64,000 nucleotides of DNA, from contig CAWFPR010000023.1 in the NCBI GenBank assembly GCA_963817635.1, forward strand, positions 1-64,000, given 5' to 3'. Shown piece by piece: positions 18,982-28,152 of the stretch. The notes under the pieces are model-generated. The model worked only from the letters and a program-made list of their open reading frames with translations, made no database searches and was not told where the DNA came from. The translations under genes were made by a program, and so were the position numbers. Position 1 is the stretch's first letter. Every line of letters starts with the position of its first letter. Source of the DNA: CAWFPR01 sp963817635 (lineage in GTDB: Bacteria; Acidobacteriota; Vicinamibacteria; Vicinamibacterales; 2-12-FULL-66-21).

Positions 18982-18995
18982 CGCAATCGATTGCC
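18982..18995. promoter_or_regulatory. LacI-type operator 2 of the divergent region
   Basis: CGCAATCGATTGCC, core at 18983-18994, identical to operator 1 over 14 bases. It lies about 27 bases upstream of the possible rightward promoter of the isomerase operon, so it may act with operator 1 by looping. Confidence 0.7.
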
Positions 18996-19007
18996 ACAAA
19001 CTTGCGC

Positions 19008-19036
19008 GTGACTCCTGAACGGGCGGAGTCTATCAT
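19008..19036 (+). promoter_or_regulatory. Possible promoter of the isomerase-transporter operon
   Basis: A good -10, TATCAT, is at 19031-19036; the -35 (GTGACT, 17 bases upstream) is poor. The predicted leader to the GTG start is about 105 bases. Confidence 0.35.
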
Positions 19037-19147
19037 CATGCCGGGGTTTGCCCAACCCCCATCCGGAAGCGGAACGCGGTTCGACGAACGTGCGGACACG
19101 GCACGGCGCTTAGCCTGTCCGACGTCTCCATGCCGAGGAGCAGCCAA

Positions 19148-20815
19148 GTGAGCCACGACATTCACCTCGTCGCCAGCGGCGACTCCCGGCCGGCCGCCAA
19201 CCGCGTCTGCTGGCCGGCGCAGCAACAACTCGAGGAGATGGTCACGCGCGCGTTCGTTCGCCTCGGGCGCCGCGTCGTGCGGGCTCCCGCGGTCGACCCC
19301 GCCATCGGACATGGTTTTCTCGACGGTCAGGCGCGCGGCATCGAAGCGTTCCGCCACATCGACCCGCGGGTTCCGCTCATCGTCGCCCAGGCGGCCTGGC
19401 AGTACACGAGCCACGTGCTCCCCGGACTCACCCGCCACCGCGGGCCAATTCTCACGCTCGCGAACTGGAGCGGACAATGGCCCGGCCTCGTCGGGTTGCT
19501 GAATCTGAACGGCTCGCTGACCAAGGCCGGCATTCCCTACAGCACGACCTGGAGCGAGGACTTCGAGGACGACTTCGCCGGGCAGTCCCTCAGGCAGTGG
19601 CTCGTCGACGGCCGCATCACCCACGACATCTCGCACGTCAGGGCGCTCGATACACACGACTGGCCGGCCCATCTCTCCGAGTTCGAGGCGCGCGGGCGCG
19701 CCGAGGGAGCGCGCCTCCGGGACGAACAGGCAGTCATGGGGATCTTCGACGAAGGGTGCATGGGGATGTACAACGCGATCATCCCCGACGCGCTGCTCCA
19801 TCAGGTCGGCGTGTTCAAGGAGCGGCTCAGCCAGTCCGCGCTGCACGCGGCGATGCAGCAGGTCCCCGACGACACGGCACGGCGACACTATGACTGGCTG
19901 CTCGCTCGCGGGATGCGGTTCGAGTACGGTCCGGACCCGGCCGAGCACCTCACGATCGGCCAGGTGCTCGAGGGCCTGAAGATGTACGATGCTGCCGTCC
20001 GTCTGGCGGTGGAGTTCGGGTGCGCAGCGATCGGCATCCAGTACCAACAGGGCCTGAAGGACGTCTGCGTGGCGTCGGACCTGGCCGAGGGGCTGCTCAA
20101 CAACCCCGACCGCCCCCCCGTCATCGGCGCAGACGGCCAGGTCCTGCTCGTGGGCCGCCCGGTCCCGCACTTCAACGAAGTGGACGAGTGCGCCGGGCTC
20201 GACGCCCTGATCACCAACCGCGTCTGGACGACGCTCGGTTTCGATCCGTCGACCACGCTGCACGATGTGCGGTGGGGCGCTCACTTCACCGGGTGCGGCG
20301 TGGACGAGTTCGTGTGGCTGTTCGAGATCTCCGGCGCCGTACCGGCCAGCCACCTGATCGGCGGCTATGCGGGCGCCGTGGGCGAGCGTCAGCCGCCGAT
20401 GTACTTCCCGCGCGGCGGCTCGACGCTCAAGGGGGTCAGCCGCCGGGGCGAAATCGTCTGGAGTCGCATCTTCGTGCAGAACGACGCGCTGCAGATGGAC
20501 ATCGGCCGGGGGGGCGTGGTGTCGCTGCCGGCCGAGGAAATCGATCGCCGGTGGCGCGCCACCACCCGGCAGTGGCCAGTCATGCACGCGGTGCTCTACG
20601 GCGTGAGTCGCAACCAGCTGATGGCGAAGCACCAGGCCAATCACATCCAGGTCGTCTACACGCCGGGAGCGCCAGAAGCGACGCAGGGTCTGGTCATGAA
20701 GGCCGCGATGGCGCGGGAACTCGGACTCCGCGTCAACCTGTGCGGAGACATGGAAGACTCGCTCGAGCGGCACCAGGAGGACCGTTGGCAGATGTCGATC
20801 AATCTCGCGTCGTGA
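19148..20815 (+). CDS. L-fucose/L-arabinose isomerase-like protein
   Basis: A 555-residue cytoplasmic protein. I use the GTG at 19148 because GAGGAG lies seven bases before it; an ATG six codons upstream lacks a ribosome site. The protein resembles the fucose/arabinose isomerase fold: an N-terminal Rossmann-like part (VPLIVAQAAWQYTSHVLPGL, ILTLANWSGQWPGLVGLLN), the segment FDEGCMGMYNAIIPDALL near residue 200, and a C-terminal metal-site domain with conserved acidic and His residues (FNEVDECAGLDAL, GAHFTGCGVDEFVW). These enzymes interconvert aldoses and ketoses with a divalent metal. It heads a run with a sugar ABC importer, so it probably acts on the imported sugar. The exact sugar cannot be read from the sequence. 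Confidence 0.78.
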   Translation: MSHDIHLVASGDSRPAANRVCWPAQQQLEEMVTRAFVRLGRRVVRAPAVDPAIGHGFLDGQARGIEAFRHIDPRVPLIVAQAAWQYTSHVLPGLTRHRGPILTLANWSGQWPGLVGLLNLNGSLTKAGIPYSTTWSEDFEDDFAGQSLRQWLVDGRITHDISHVRALDTHDWPAHLSEFEARGRAEGARLRDEQAVMGIFDEGCMGMYNAIIPDALLHQVGVFKERLSQSALHAAMQQVPDDTARRHYDWLLARGMRFEYGPDPAEHLTIGQVLEGLKMYDAAVRLAVEFGCAAIGIQYQQGLKDVCVASDLAEGLLNNPDRPPVIGADGQVLLVGRPVPHFNEVDECAGLDALITNRVWTTLGFDPSTTLHDVRWGAHFTGCGVDEFVWLFEISGAVPASHLIGGYAGAVGERQPPMYFPRGGSTLKGVSRRGEIVWSRIFVQNDALQMDIGRGGVVSLPAEEIDRRWRATTRQWPVMHAVLYGVSRNQLMAKHQANHIQVVYTPGAPEATQGLVMKAAMARELGLRVNLCGDMEDSLERHQEDRWQMSINLAS

Positions 20816-20935
20816 TTGCGACGAACATGCAACAGCCGGTCACGGACAGCCCCGCAGCGCGGGCGACACGGCGGATCGTCCGTGGCCTTCAGGCCGCGCC
20901 ACCTATGGCGCGAGCCACAGGGTCAGGACGCTAGC

Positions 20936-23503
20936 ATGGCGCAACACGACGCGGCTGGCGCGGCCCTCATCGAGGCCAGGTGTGTGTCGAAGGGCTTCCC
21001 CGGGGTCCGGGCGCTCAGCGGCGTCGACTTCGACGTCCGGCCCGGCGAGGTGCACGCGCTCATCGGTGAGAACGGTGCCGGCAAGTCGACGCTGATCAAG
21101 ATCCTCTCCGGGGAAATCTCGGACTACGATGGCGAGGTGCGTCTCGACGGGCGGGCGACGCGGTTCGACTCGCCGCGTCAGGCCATCGCGTCCGGCATTG
21201 CCGTCATCCCGCAGGAATTGCTGCTCGTGGCCGGCCTTCCCGCCGACGCGAATATCTTCCTCGGTCGAGAGCCGCGGACGCGCCTTGGCCTGATCGATCG
21301 CCGCCGGCTGGCTATGGCGTCCGCGACCGAGCTGGCTGCGCTGGGCGGAGCGGCGTTGCCGCGGGGACCCGTCGGCGGCCTCGAGGGCGGACAGCGGCAG
21401 CTCGTGGCGATTGCCCGCGCGCTCTCGCTCGATGCGCGTCTGCTGATCATGGACGAGCCGACGACGTCGCTCGGGCCGGTCGAGATTGAGCGGCTCGAGC
21501 AGATTGTCGCCGGCCTCGCCGCTGCCGGCGTCGCGGTCGTCTACATCTCGCACCACCTCGACGAGGTGAGGCGTCTGGCCCGCCGCGTGACCGTGCTGCG
21601 CGACGGCCGCGTCGTCGCCTCGGTCCCTGTCGCCGACGTCGACGAGCCCGAGATGGTCCGCCTCATGGTCGGCCGCACGATTGAGCAGCGGGCCTTGCCG
21701 CCGCTCGCGCCGGACGCCGGGGTGCTCCTCGGGGTCGAACGCCTCTCGGTGACCGATCCCGCGCGCCCGGGCGGGTACCGACTCCGCGACGTGTCGCTCA
21801 GCGTGCGGAGGGGCGAGATTGTCGGCCTGTCAGGCCTGGTCGGCGCGGGTCGCAGCGACCTCCTGCTCGCGCTCATCGGTGCGCTCGACCGGCGCATCGA
21901 GGGACGCATCCTGCTCGGCGGCCGCCCGTACCGCGCGACCGATCCCGCGACGGCGCGCGAGGCGGGGATCGTCCTGCTTCCGGAAGACCGGAAGATCCAG
22001 GGCATCTTCCCCGATCTCCCCGTCCGCACGAACCTGACCATCACCGGCCTCGACCGTGTCGCGCGTGCGGGCCTGGTGAACCGCAGGCGCGAGGCAGAGG
22101 CGGCGGCCGGATTGATGGGGCGGGTGGGCGTGCGGGCAGCGTCGCCGGAGTCACCGGTGGCGACGCTGAGCGGCGGCAATCAGCAGAAGACCGTGCTCGC
22201 GCGTTGCCTCTTCGCGTCGCCGTCCGTGCTGCTGCTCGACGAACCGACACGCGGTATCGACCTGGCGGCGAAGGCAGATGTCTACGAGCTCATCTTCGGC
22301 CTGGCCGCCAGCGGGTACGGGATCATGCTCTGCTCGTCTGAGCTTGCCGAGATCCTGACGCTCTGTCACCGGGTTCACGTGTTCCGGGAAGGACGGCTCG
22401 TCGCCTCTTTCGATCACGCCGAGGCCACGGAAGAGCGGGTGCTGGGAGCCGCCACCGGGACCGCGGCCCCAGGTGGTACCGGCGGAAGGGTCCCCCGCCC
22501 CGAACCGCCCGCGCCCGCTGCGCCCCCCTCGGGGGGATTGCCCCCGACGCCGGGCGGGTGGTCGCGGTTCATGAGCGTGATCGGCCTGGTGGCGGTCGCG
22601 ATCCTGGCGATCGTCGCGTCGCCGGCACGTGGCGGCCGCCTGATTTTCCTCGACATCGGCAACCTGACCGACATCCTGCGGCAGGTCGCGGAAAAGGGCA
22701 TCCTCGCCGCCGGGATGACGCCGGTGATCATCTCGGGCGGCATCGACCTGTCCGTCGGCTCCGTGCTCGCGCTCTCGGCTACGCTCACCGGGTTGCTGCT
22801 GATGAAGGGCGGGCTCGGCGTGGCCGCGACCGCACTCATCGTACTTCTGGCGGGTGCCGGCGTCGGGCTCCTGAACGGCGTCGCGACGGCGCGGTGGCGC
22901 ATTCAACCGTTCATCGTGACGCTCGCGACGATGGGCGCGGCACGCGGCGTGGCGCGGTATATCAGCGGCGGCGCCGCGATCCCGCTCGGCTTCGGGGCCG
23001 GGGGGGCGCCGGAAGCCTTCCGCGCCCTGGCCGCCCCGGTCGCGTCCTCCGTGCCGGTACCGGCAGTCGTGTTCCTCTTCTCGGTCGCCGTGATGCACGT
23101 CCTGCTCGCGCGGATGGCCGCCGGCCGCTACATTTACGCCATCGGGGACAACGAGCAGGCGGCCCGGCTGTCGGGAATCAGGGTCGGTCGCTACAAGACG
23201 CTGGTCTACATCCTGTCGGGTGTGCTCGCAGCGTTGGCCGGCCTGATCCACTGCGCGCAGCTCGAACAGGGCAACCCGAACGACGGCGTGGGGTACGAAC
23301 TGGACGCGATCGCCGCGGTGGTGATCGGCGGTACGAGTCTGTCTGGCGGCGTCGGTACGGTGAGCGGCACCCTGGTCGGGACGCTCATCATCGGGATCAT
23401 CAACAACAGCATGGGATTGAACAACATCGATGCGAACCTCCAGCTCGTTCTCAAGGGTGCCATCATTCTCGGTGCGGTCTGGCTCCAGAACCACCGGAGA
23501 TGA
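20936..23503 (+). CDS. Fused sugar ABC importer: RbsA-like double ATPase joined to RbsC-like permease
   Basis: An 855-residue single polypeptide. Residues 1 to about 240 are the first nucleotide-binding domain (Walker A GENGAGKST at 44-52, signature EGGQRQLVAIARAL). Residues 255-490 are the second, with a degenerate Walker A (GLVGAGRSDLL) and signature LSGGNQQKTVLARCL, which is the usual RbsA/MglA pattern. A Pro/Gly-rich linker (about 500-540) leads into a polytopic permease (EKGILAAGMTPVIISGGIDLSVGS in part, and a RbsC-like C-terminus). The two parts are normally separate genes. It should import a ribose-, galactofuranose- or related pentose-type sugar, delivered by the binding protein encoded 49 bases downstream. 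Confidence 0.92.
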   Translation: MAQHDAAGAALIEARCVSKGFPGVRALSGVDFDVRPGEVHALIGENGAGKSTLIKILSGEISDYDGEVRLDGRATRFDSPRQAIASGIAVIPQELLLVAGLPADANIFLGREPRTRLGLIDRRRLAMASATELAALGGAALPRGPVGGLEGGQRQLVAIARALSLDARLLIMDEPTTSLGPVEIERLEQIVAGLAAAGVAVVYISHHLDEVRRLARRVTVLRDGRVVASVPVADVDEPEMVRLMVGRTIEQRALPPLAPDAGVLLGVERLSVTDPARPGGYRLRDVSLSVRRGEIVGLSGLVGAGRSDLLLALIGALDRRIEGRILLGGRPYRATDPATAREAGIVLLPEDRKIQGIFPDLPVRTNLTITGLDRVARAGLVNRRREAEAAAGLMGRVGVRAASPESPVATLSGGNQQKTVLARCLFASPSVLLLDEPTRGIDLAAKADVYELIFGLAASGYGIMLCSSELAEILTLCHRVHVFREGRLVASFDHAEATEERVLGAATGTAAPGGTGGRVPRPEPPAPAAPPSGGLPPTPGGWSRFMSVIGLVAVAILAIVASPARGGRLIFLDIGNLTDILRQVAEKGILAAGMTPVIISGGIDLSVGSVLALSATLTGLLLMKGGLGVAATALIVLLAGAGVGLLNGVATARWRIQPFIVTLATMGAARGVARYISGGAAIPLGFGAGGAPEAFRALAAPVASSVPVPAVVFLFSVAVMHVLLARMAAGRYIYAIGDNEQAARLSGIRVGRYKTLVYILSGVLAALAGLIHCAQLEQGNPNDGVGYELDAIAAVVIGGTSLSGGVGTVSGTLVGTLIIGIINNSMGLNNIDANLQLVLKGAIILGAVWLQNHRR

Positions 23504-23552
23504 TCGCGAGGCCGGCCAGCCGCGACCGGAGACATGCCGGTCCGCGATCGCC

Positions 23553-24509
23553 ATGCGCGCCATCGCCATGGCCGGCGCCATCACCGTCGCAACCGGCCTG
23601 CTCTGCCAGGCGGGCTGCTCGCGCGGCGGGAAGGCGCAGTACCTGGTCGGCTTCTCGCAATCCAATCTCGGCGAGCCGTGGCGCGTAGCGATGAATGAGG
23701 AGGTCGTCCAGCGGGCCCGCGATTTTCCCCAGTTGCAGATCGTCTTCGCCGATGCCCAGCAGGACAACGCCAAGCAGGTGGCCGACGTCGAGAACTTCCT
23801 GCGACAGCGGATCGACTTGCTGATGATCTCGCCGAACGAGGCGAAGCCGCTCACGCCCGTCGTTCGGCGCGTCTATGAGCAGAAGATCCCGGTCATCGTC
23901 ATCGACCGCGCGATCGAGGGCGATACCTACACCTGCTTCATCGGCGCCGACAATCGCGAGATCGGCCGCGAGGCGGGCGAGCACGCCGCGGCGCTCCTTC
24001 GCGGTGCGGGCAGGATCGTGGAGATCAAGGGCCTGCCCGGTTCGCCGCCCGCGCGCGACCGGAGTGCCGGGTTCCGCGAAGCGATCGCGAAGTACCCGGA
24101 CATCCGGATCATCCACGACCCGGTGGCCAACTGGCTGCGTGAGGAGGCAATGGCCCAGATGGAGATGGCACTCGCCGCGCACCCGCGCATCGACCTCGTG
24201 TACGCGCACAACGACCCGATGGCGATCGGGGCCTACCTCGCCGCCCGGGCGAAAGGCCGCGACCGGGAGATCAAGTTCATCGGCATCGACGCGCTGCCTG
24301 GGCTCGACGGCGGCCGGCAGGCGGTCGCAGACGGGAAGCTGGACGCGACCTTCGTGTACCCGACCGGCGGTCGCCAGGCGGTCGAACTGGCCGCGAAGAT
24401 CCTGGCCGGTGAGCAGGTGCCACGGACGGTGACGCTCCCGACGGAGAAGATTACGAGCGAAAACGCGTTGACGCCGGCCGCGGCAGCAACGCGGGGAAAA
24501 GGCGACTAG
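23553..24509 (+). CDS. Sugar ABC transporter substrate-binding protein (RbsB/YtfQ-like)
   Basis: A 318-residue periplasmic binding protein. The start at 23553 gives a short signal with cysteines at 18 and 22 (GLLCQAGCSRGG), so it is probably a lipoprotein although the lipobox is not ideal. The opening strand (YLVGFSQSNLGEPWRVAMNEE) is closer to galactofuranose-binding YtfQ than to ribose-binding RbsB. The rest shows the usual type-I fold (VIVIDRAIEGDTYTCFIGADN, IDLVYAHNDPMAIGAYLAA). It lies directly after the fused ATPase-permease and should deliver sugar to it. Confidence 0.9.
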   Translation: MRAIAMAGAITVATGLLCQAGCSRGGKAQYLVGFSQSNLGEPWRVAMNEEVVQRARDFPQLQIVFADAQQDNAKQVADVENFLRQRIDLLMISPNEAKPLTPVVRRVYEQKIPVIVIDRAIEGDTYTCFIGADNREIGREAGEHAAALLRGAGRIVEIKGLPGSPPARDRSAGFREAIAKYPDIRIIHDPVANWLREEAMAQMEMALAAHPRIDLVYAHNDPMAIGAYLAARAKGRDREIKFIGIDALPGLDGGRQAVADGKLDATFVYPTGGRQAVELAAKILAGEQVPRTVTLPTEKITSENALTPAAAATRGKGD

Positions 24510-24531
24510 GAACGGGGATCAGGACCGTGCC

Positions 24532-25890
24532 GTGTCCCGGTTGCGCAATGTGAATGGAGCGCGCGTGGCTGAACTTCGACGAACCATCGACCGGCGCCGT
24601 CTCACGCTGCTCGTCGTCGGCACCGTCATCGGCTCCGGCATCTTTATCGTGCCGGCCCAGACGCTGCATCTCGTCGGCGCGCGGCTCGGCGTGTCGCTCG
24701 GGGTCTGGGCGGCCGGTGGGGTGCTGTCGCTGATCGGCGCGCTCACCTATGCAGAGATGGGTGCCCTGAACCCGGCGGCCGGTGGGCTCTACGTCTACAT
24801 CCGGGATGCCTTCGGCTCGCGCACCGCCTTCCTCTACGCCTGGGTCCTCTTCCTGGTGATCTGCCCGGCAACCGTCGCCGCGCTGGGCGCCGCGAGCGCG
24901 GCGTACGCCCAGCAATTCGTTGCGCTCGCGCCGCTCGCGTCGACGGCGCTCGCGACGGCGCTGATCGGGCTGATGGTGCTGGTGAATGCACTCGGTGCCC
25001 GCGGCAGCGCCAGCGCGATCGGCGTGGCCACGCTGCTCAAGGTGAGCATGATCCTCGTTCTGTCGGGGTTGCTGATCGGTCTGGGGACGGCGGCCGCCCC
25101 GGTCGCGGGTTCGCTCCCGCCATCGCCGGGCTTGACCGGTGTCGGGGCGGCCATGATCGGCGTGCTGTGGGCCTATGAAGGATGGCAGTGGGTCACGTTT
25201 GCGGCGGGCGAGACGATCGACCCGCAGCGGACCCTGCCCAGCGGCCTGGCCGGCGGCACCGCGCTGCTCATCGCGATATACCTCCTGGCCAACTACGCCT
25301 TTGCCGCCGCGCTCGGACCCGTCGCGGCTTCCGAGAGCACGCGGATCGCGTCGGAGGCCGCCACCGTGACGCTCGGGCCGCTCGCCGGCCGGTTCGTCGC
25401 CGCGACGATCATCGTGTCGACCGTCAGTGCGGGAAACAGCGCGCTGCTCACGGCACCGCGCGTGTTCTATGCGATGGCGAAAGATGGTCTGTTCTTCAAG
25501 CCGCTCGCGCGCGTGCACCCGCGTCTCGGCACACCGGTCAATGCCATTGTCGCGTGCGGCATCCTCGCCGGACCGTTTGCTGCGACCGGCACGTTCGACC
25601 AACTCCTGACCTACGTCGTGTTCACGGCTTGGATTTTTTATGGCCTGGGAGCCGCGAGCCTGTTCGTCTACCGGCGCAGGCAGCCGGATGCCGTGGGCCT
25701 TTTTCGCGTGCCGGGGTTCCCGTTCACGCCAGCTCTCTTCGTGCTGTGTGCCGCAGGGCTCGTGGCGCACACGATCGTCACGCAACCGGCGCGAGCCGCC
25801 GTCGGGCTCGGCGCCCTCGTGCTCGGCGTCCCCGTGTACGAGTGGTGGGCCCGCCGCGCCCGTCGCGCAGGCCGCCTGCCCATCGGCTGA
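24532..25890 (+). CDS. APC-superfamily amino-acid permease
   Basis: A 452-residue inner-membrane transporter with about 12 transmembrane segments. The first carries the conserved unwound substrate-binding stretch VVGTVIGSGIFIVP, and the sixth has WAYEGWQW. It most resembles the LAT/SteT branch that exchanges neutral amino acids. The GTG at 24532 is used (AGGA eight bases before), but a GTG at 24565 with GGAG is equally plausible. It begins 22 bases after the sugar-binding protein and is probably the last gene of that operon, an odd partner for a sugar importer. Confidence 0.85.
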   Translation: MSRLRNVNGARVAELRRTIDRRRLTLLVVGTVIGSGIFIVPAQTLHLVGARLGVSLGVWAAGGVLSLIGALTYAEMGALNPAAGGLYVYIRDAFGSRTAFLYAWVLFLVICPATVAALGAASAAYAQQFVALAPLASTALATALIGLMVLVNALGARGSASAIGVATLLKVSMILVLSGLLIGLGTAAAPVAGSLPPSPGLTGVGAAMIGVLWAYEGWQWVTFAAGETIDPQRTLPSGLAGGTALLIAIYLLANYAFAAALGPVAASESTRIASEAATVTLGPLAGRFVAATIIVSTVSAGNSALLTAPRVFYAMAKDGLFFKPLARVHPRLGTPVNAIVACGILAGPFAATGTFDQLLTYVVFTAWIFYGLGAASLFVYRRRQPDAVGLFRVPGFPFTPALFVLCAAGLVAHTIVTQPARAAVGLGALVLGVPVYEWWARRARRAGRLPIG

Positions 25891-25975
25891 GTACCGCGTC
25901 CCCGACGTCTTGTTCACATCGAGGGCGGCGATGCGCCCGGCGCGCTCGGCGCGAAGAGGCGCACACCGGGCGTTC

Positions 25976-25988
25976 GCAATCTGATTGC
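25976..25988. repeat. Isolated inverted repeat GCAATCTGATTGC
   Basis: Two six-base arms identical to the LacI-type operator arms but separated by an extra central T. It lies between convergent genes, away from any promoter, so it is either a decayed site or coincidence. Confidence 0.3.
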
Positions 25989-26033
25989 ACCGGTATCGAG
26001 GCGACCGCGTTGGCGACAGGGTCGCGTCAGTGG

Positions 26034-28145
26034 TCAATACCGTGCCGTTTGCAGAATTGCCTCCAGCACGTCGTCGACCTGCGGCAGGATGGCTTCCTCG
26101 AGGTCGGGGCAGTAGGCCACCGGCTGGTCGAGCGCCCCGACCCGTAACACCGGTGCGTCCAGGTGCTCGAAGAGCTCGGCGCCAATCCGCGCGGCGATCT
26201 CCGCTCCAAACCCACACGTGATCTGATCCTCGTGCGCGATCACCACGCGGTTCGTCCGCCGCACCGCCTCGGCGATGCCCGCCCAGTCGTAGGGCGCGAT
26301 CGTTCGCAGATCGATGACACCCGCGCTGACTCCTTGCGGCTCAGCCTGCTGGGCGGCCAGAACCGACCGCTGGACCAGGGCTCCCCACGTGAGGACCACG
26401 ACGTCGGCGCCCTCGCGCCGGACCGCCGAACGGCCAAAGGGGATGGTGTATTCGCAGCCGGGATCCGGGCTCGAGTTGTAGGTCTGGCGATAGAGGTGCT
26501 TGTGCTCGAGAAACAGCACGGGGTCGTCGCAGCGGATTGCCGTGCGCAGCAGCCCGGCCGCATCCGCGGCGGTCGACGGAAATGCGATGCGCAGGCCCGG
26601 GCAGTGCGCGAAGATGCTTTCCCCCGACTGACTGTGGTACGGGCCGCCACCACGCAGATACCCGCCAATCGGCACCCTGATGACGAGCGGACACGAAAAG
26701 CTGTTGTTGGATCGGTAACGCAGCATGCCGAGCTCGTTCCGGATCTGCATCATCGCCGGCCAGATGTAGTCGAAGAACTGGATCTCGACCACGGGCTTCA
26801 GTCCCCGTGTCGCCATCCCGATCGCACGCCCCACGATGTTGGCCTCGGCAATCGGGGAGTTGAACACGCGGCCACCGCCGAAACGCCTCTGCAGGCCGTG
26901 CGTGATCTTGAAGACACCGCCCTTGCCCACCGTCTGCGGCAAGGCCTCCTCGCGGCTGCAATCCGCCACATCCTCTCCGAAGACCACGATGCGCGTGTCG
27001 CGCGCCATCTCGTCCTGCAGGCAGCGGTTGAGCAACGTGACCATGGTCTCCGGCTTGCCGACAAGGCGAGCGCTCGTCTCGAAGTGCCGGGACGTCGGAT
27101 CGATCGCCGGCGAGTAGACGAAGGCCCCTACCGTTTCTCTCGTCGGTCGGCTTGCCGCCAGGGCGAGAGCGGTCGCCGCCGCGATTTCCCGATCCACGTC
27201 GGCCGCAATCTCGGCCAGTTCGTCTGCCGTGGCGATGTGCTCCCGCTCCAGGGTGGCCGCAAACGCCGGGATCGGATCCCGTCGGGCATCGGCCTCTCGT
27301 TCGGCAGCCGGTCGGTAGGCCCGCTCGTCGTCTGACAGCGAGTGCGAATACGGCCGGATCACCCGGGCGTGCACCAGCGCGGGCCCCTGGCCCGATCGTA
27401 CGTAGGCGGAGGCCTGCCGCATGACCGCAAGACTGGCGATCGGATCGCAGCCGTCGACGCGATAGAGTCCGAGGTGTGGATACGACTGAACCAGGCGTGA
27501 GATGTCCCCTCCGGCCGTCTGAACCTCCACCGGGACCGAGATCGCGTAGCCGTTGTCCTCAATCAGGTAGAGGACTGGGAGGCGACTGCCGCACGCCGTG
27601 TTCAGGGATTCGAAGAACTCACCTTCACTTGTGGCGCCTTCTCCCGATGACACGTAGACCAGTTCGTCCCCGGCAGTCGCCGCGGCGTCGCCAGCGATCG
27701 CGCGATAGTGCCGGCCCGCCTCCGCGCAGCCAACCGCCTGGAGGAACTGCGTCCCGGTCGGGCTCGATTGGGAGACGATGTTCCACGGCTTCGCCCCGAA
27801 GTGCAACGGCATCTGGCGTCCGCCGGACGCTGGATCCTCGGCGGCTCCGACGGCGGCGAGCAGCATCTCCGTCGGAGTGACGCCCAACATCAACGCCAGG
27901 GCGCGGTCGCGATAGTAGGGGTAGAACCAGTCGCTGCCAGGGCGCACGACCAGTCCGACGGCAACCTGCACCGCCTCGTGACCGGCGGCGCTGCCTTGAA
28001 AGAAGGTGCGGCCTTGATTCTTGAGCTGAATTTCCTTGTCGTCCAGACGGCGCGACAGCACCATCGTACGGTAGAGGCGCAGCAGGACGTTCCGGTCGAC
28101 GCCGGGCCGCAAGTCACCCGGCGCCCGAGGGATTGGGTTGCTCAC
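26034..28145 (-). CDS. Fused 2-oxoacid (branched-chain type) dehydrogenase E1 alpha-beta subunit
   Basis: A 703-residue thiamin-diphosphate enzyme that decarboxylates 2-oxoacids for an E2/E3 complex. The alpha half (1 to about 330) has the ThDP region GEGATSEGEFFESLNTA...NGYAIS. The beta half (about 350-703) has VFGEDVADCSREEALPQ, FNSPIAEANIVGRAIG and a transketolase C-terminal domain. The subunits are usually separate genes. I start it at the GTG at 28145, eight bases after the stop of the upstream dehydrogenase gene. No lipoyl E2 or E3 is in the window. Together with the Glu/Leu-type dehydrogenase it forms a deamination-decarboxylation pair for Leu/Val/Ile or 2-oxobutyrate. Confidence 0.9.
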   Translation of the reverse strand: MSNPIPRAPGDLRPGVDRNVLLRLYRTMVLSRRLDDKEIQLKNQGRTFFQGSAAGHEAVQVAVGLVVRPGSDWFYPYYRDRALALMLGVTPTEMLLAAVGAAEDPASGGRQMPLHFGAKPWNIVSQSSPTGTQFLQAVGCAEAGRHYRAIAGDAAATAGDELVYVSSGEGATSEGEFFESLNTACGSRLPVLYLIEDNGYAISVPVEVQTAGGDISRLVQSYPHLGLYRVDGCDPIASLAVMRQASAYVRSGQGPALVHARVIRPYSHSLSDDERAYRPAAEREADARRDPIPAFAATLEREHIATADELAEIAADVDREIAAATALALAASRPTRETVGAFVYSPAIDPTSRHFETSARLVGKPETMVTLLNRCLQDEMARDTRIVVFGEDVADCSREEALPQTVGKGGVFKITHGLQRRFGGGRVFNSPIAEANIVGRAIGMATRGLKPVVEIQFFDYIWPAMMQIRNELGMLRYRSNNSFSCPLVIRVPIGGYLRGGGPYHSQSGESIFAHCPGLRIAFPSTAADAAGLLRTAIRCDDPVLFLEHKHLYRQTYNSSPDPGCEYTIPFGRSAVRREGADVVVLTWGALVQRSVLAAQQAEPQGVSAGVIDLRTIAPYDWAGIAEAVRRTNRVVIAHEDQITCGFGAEIAARIGAELFEHLDAPVLRVGALDQPVAYCPDLEEAILPQVDDVLEAILQTARY

Positions 28146-28152
28146 ACCTGCC

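Larger units (their letters stand above)
18714..19147. other. Divergent control region between the beta-lactamase-like gene and the isomerase operon
   Basis: This 434-base spacer contains two near-identical LacI-type operators (listed separately) whose centres are 137 bp apart, close to 13 helical turns, and one possible rightward promoter. The remaining sequence is GC-rich, and I see no gene in it. Confidence 0.6.

Noticed and set aside
22151..23854. A minus-strand open frame of about 567 codons opposite the importer
   Set aside because: Antisense shadow of the fused ATPase-permease and binding-protein genes.
25976..25988. GCAATCTGATTGC as a seventh member of the LacI-type operator set
   Set aside because: The arms match, but the centre has three bases rather than CG and the site is in a convergent spacer without a promoter. 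It is listed only as a repeat.
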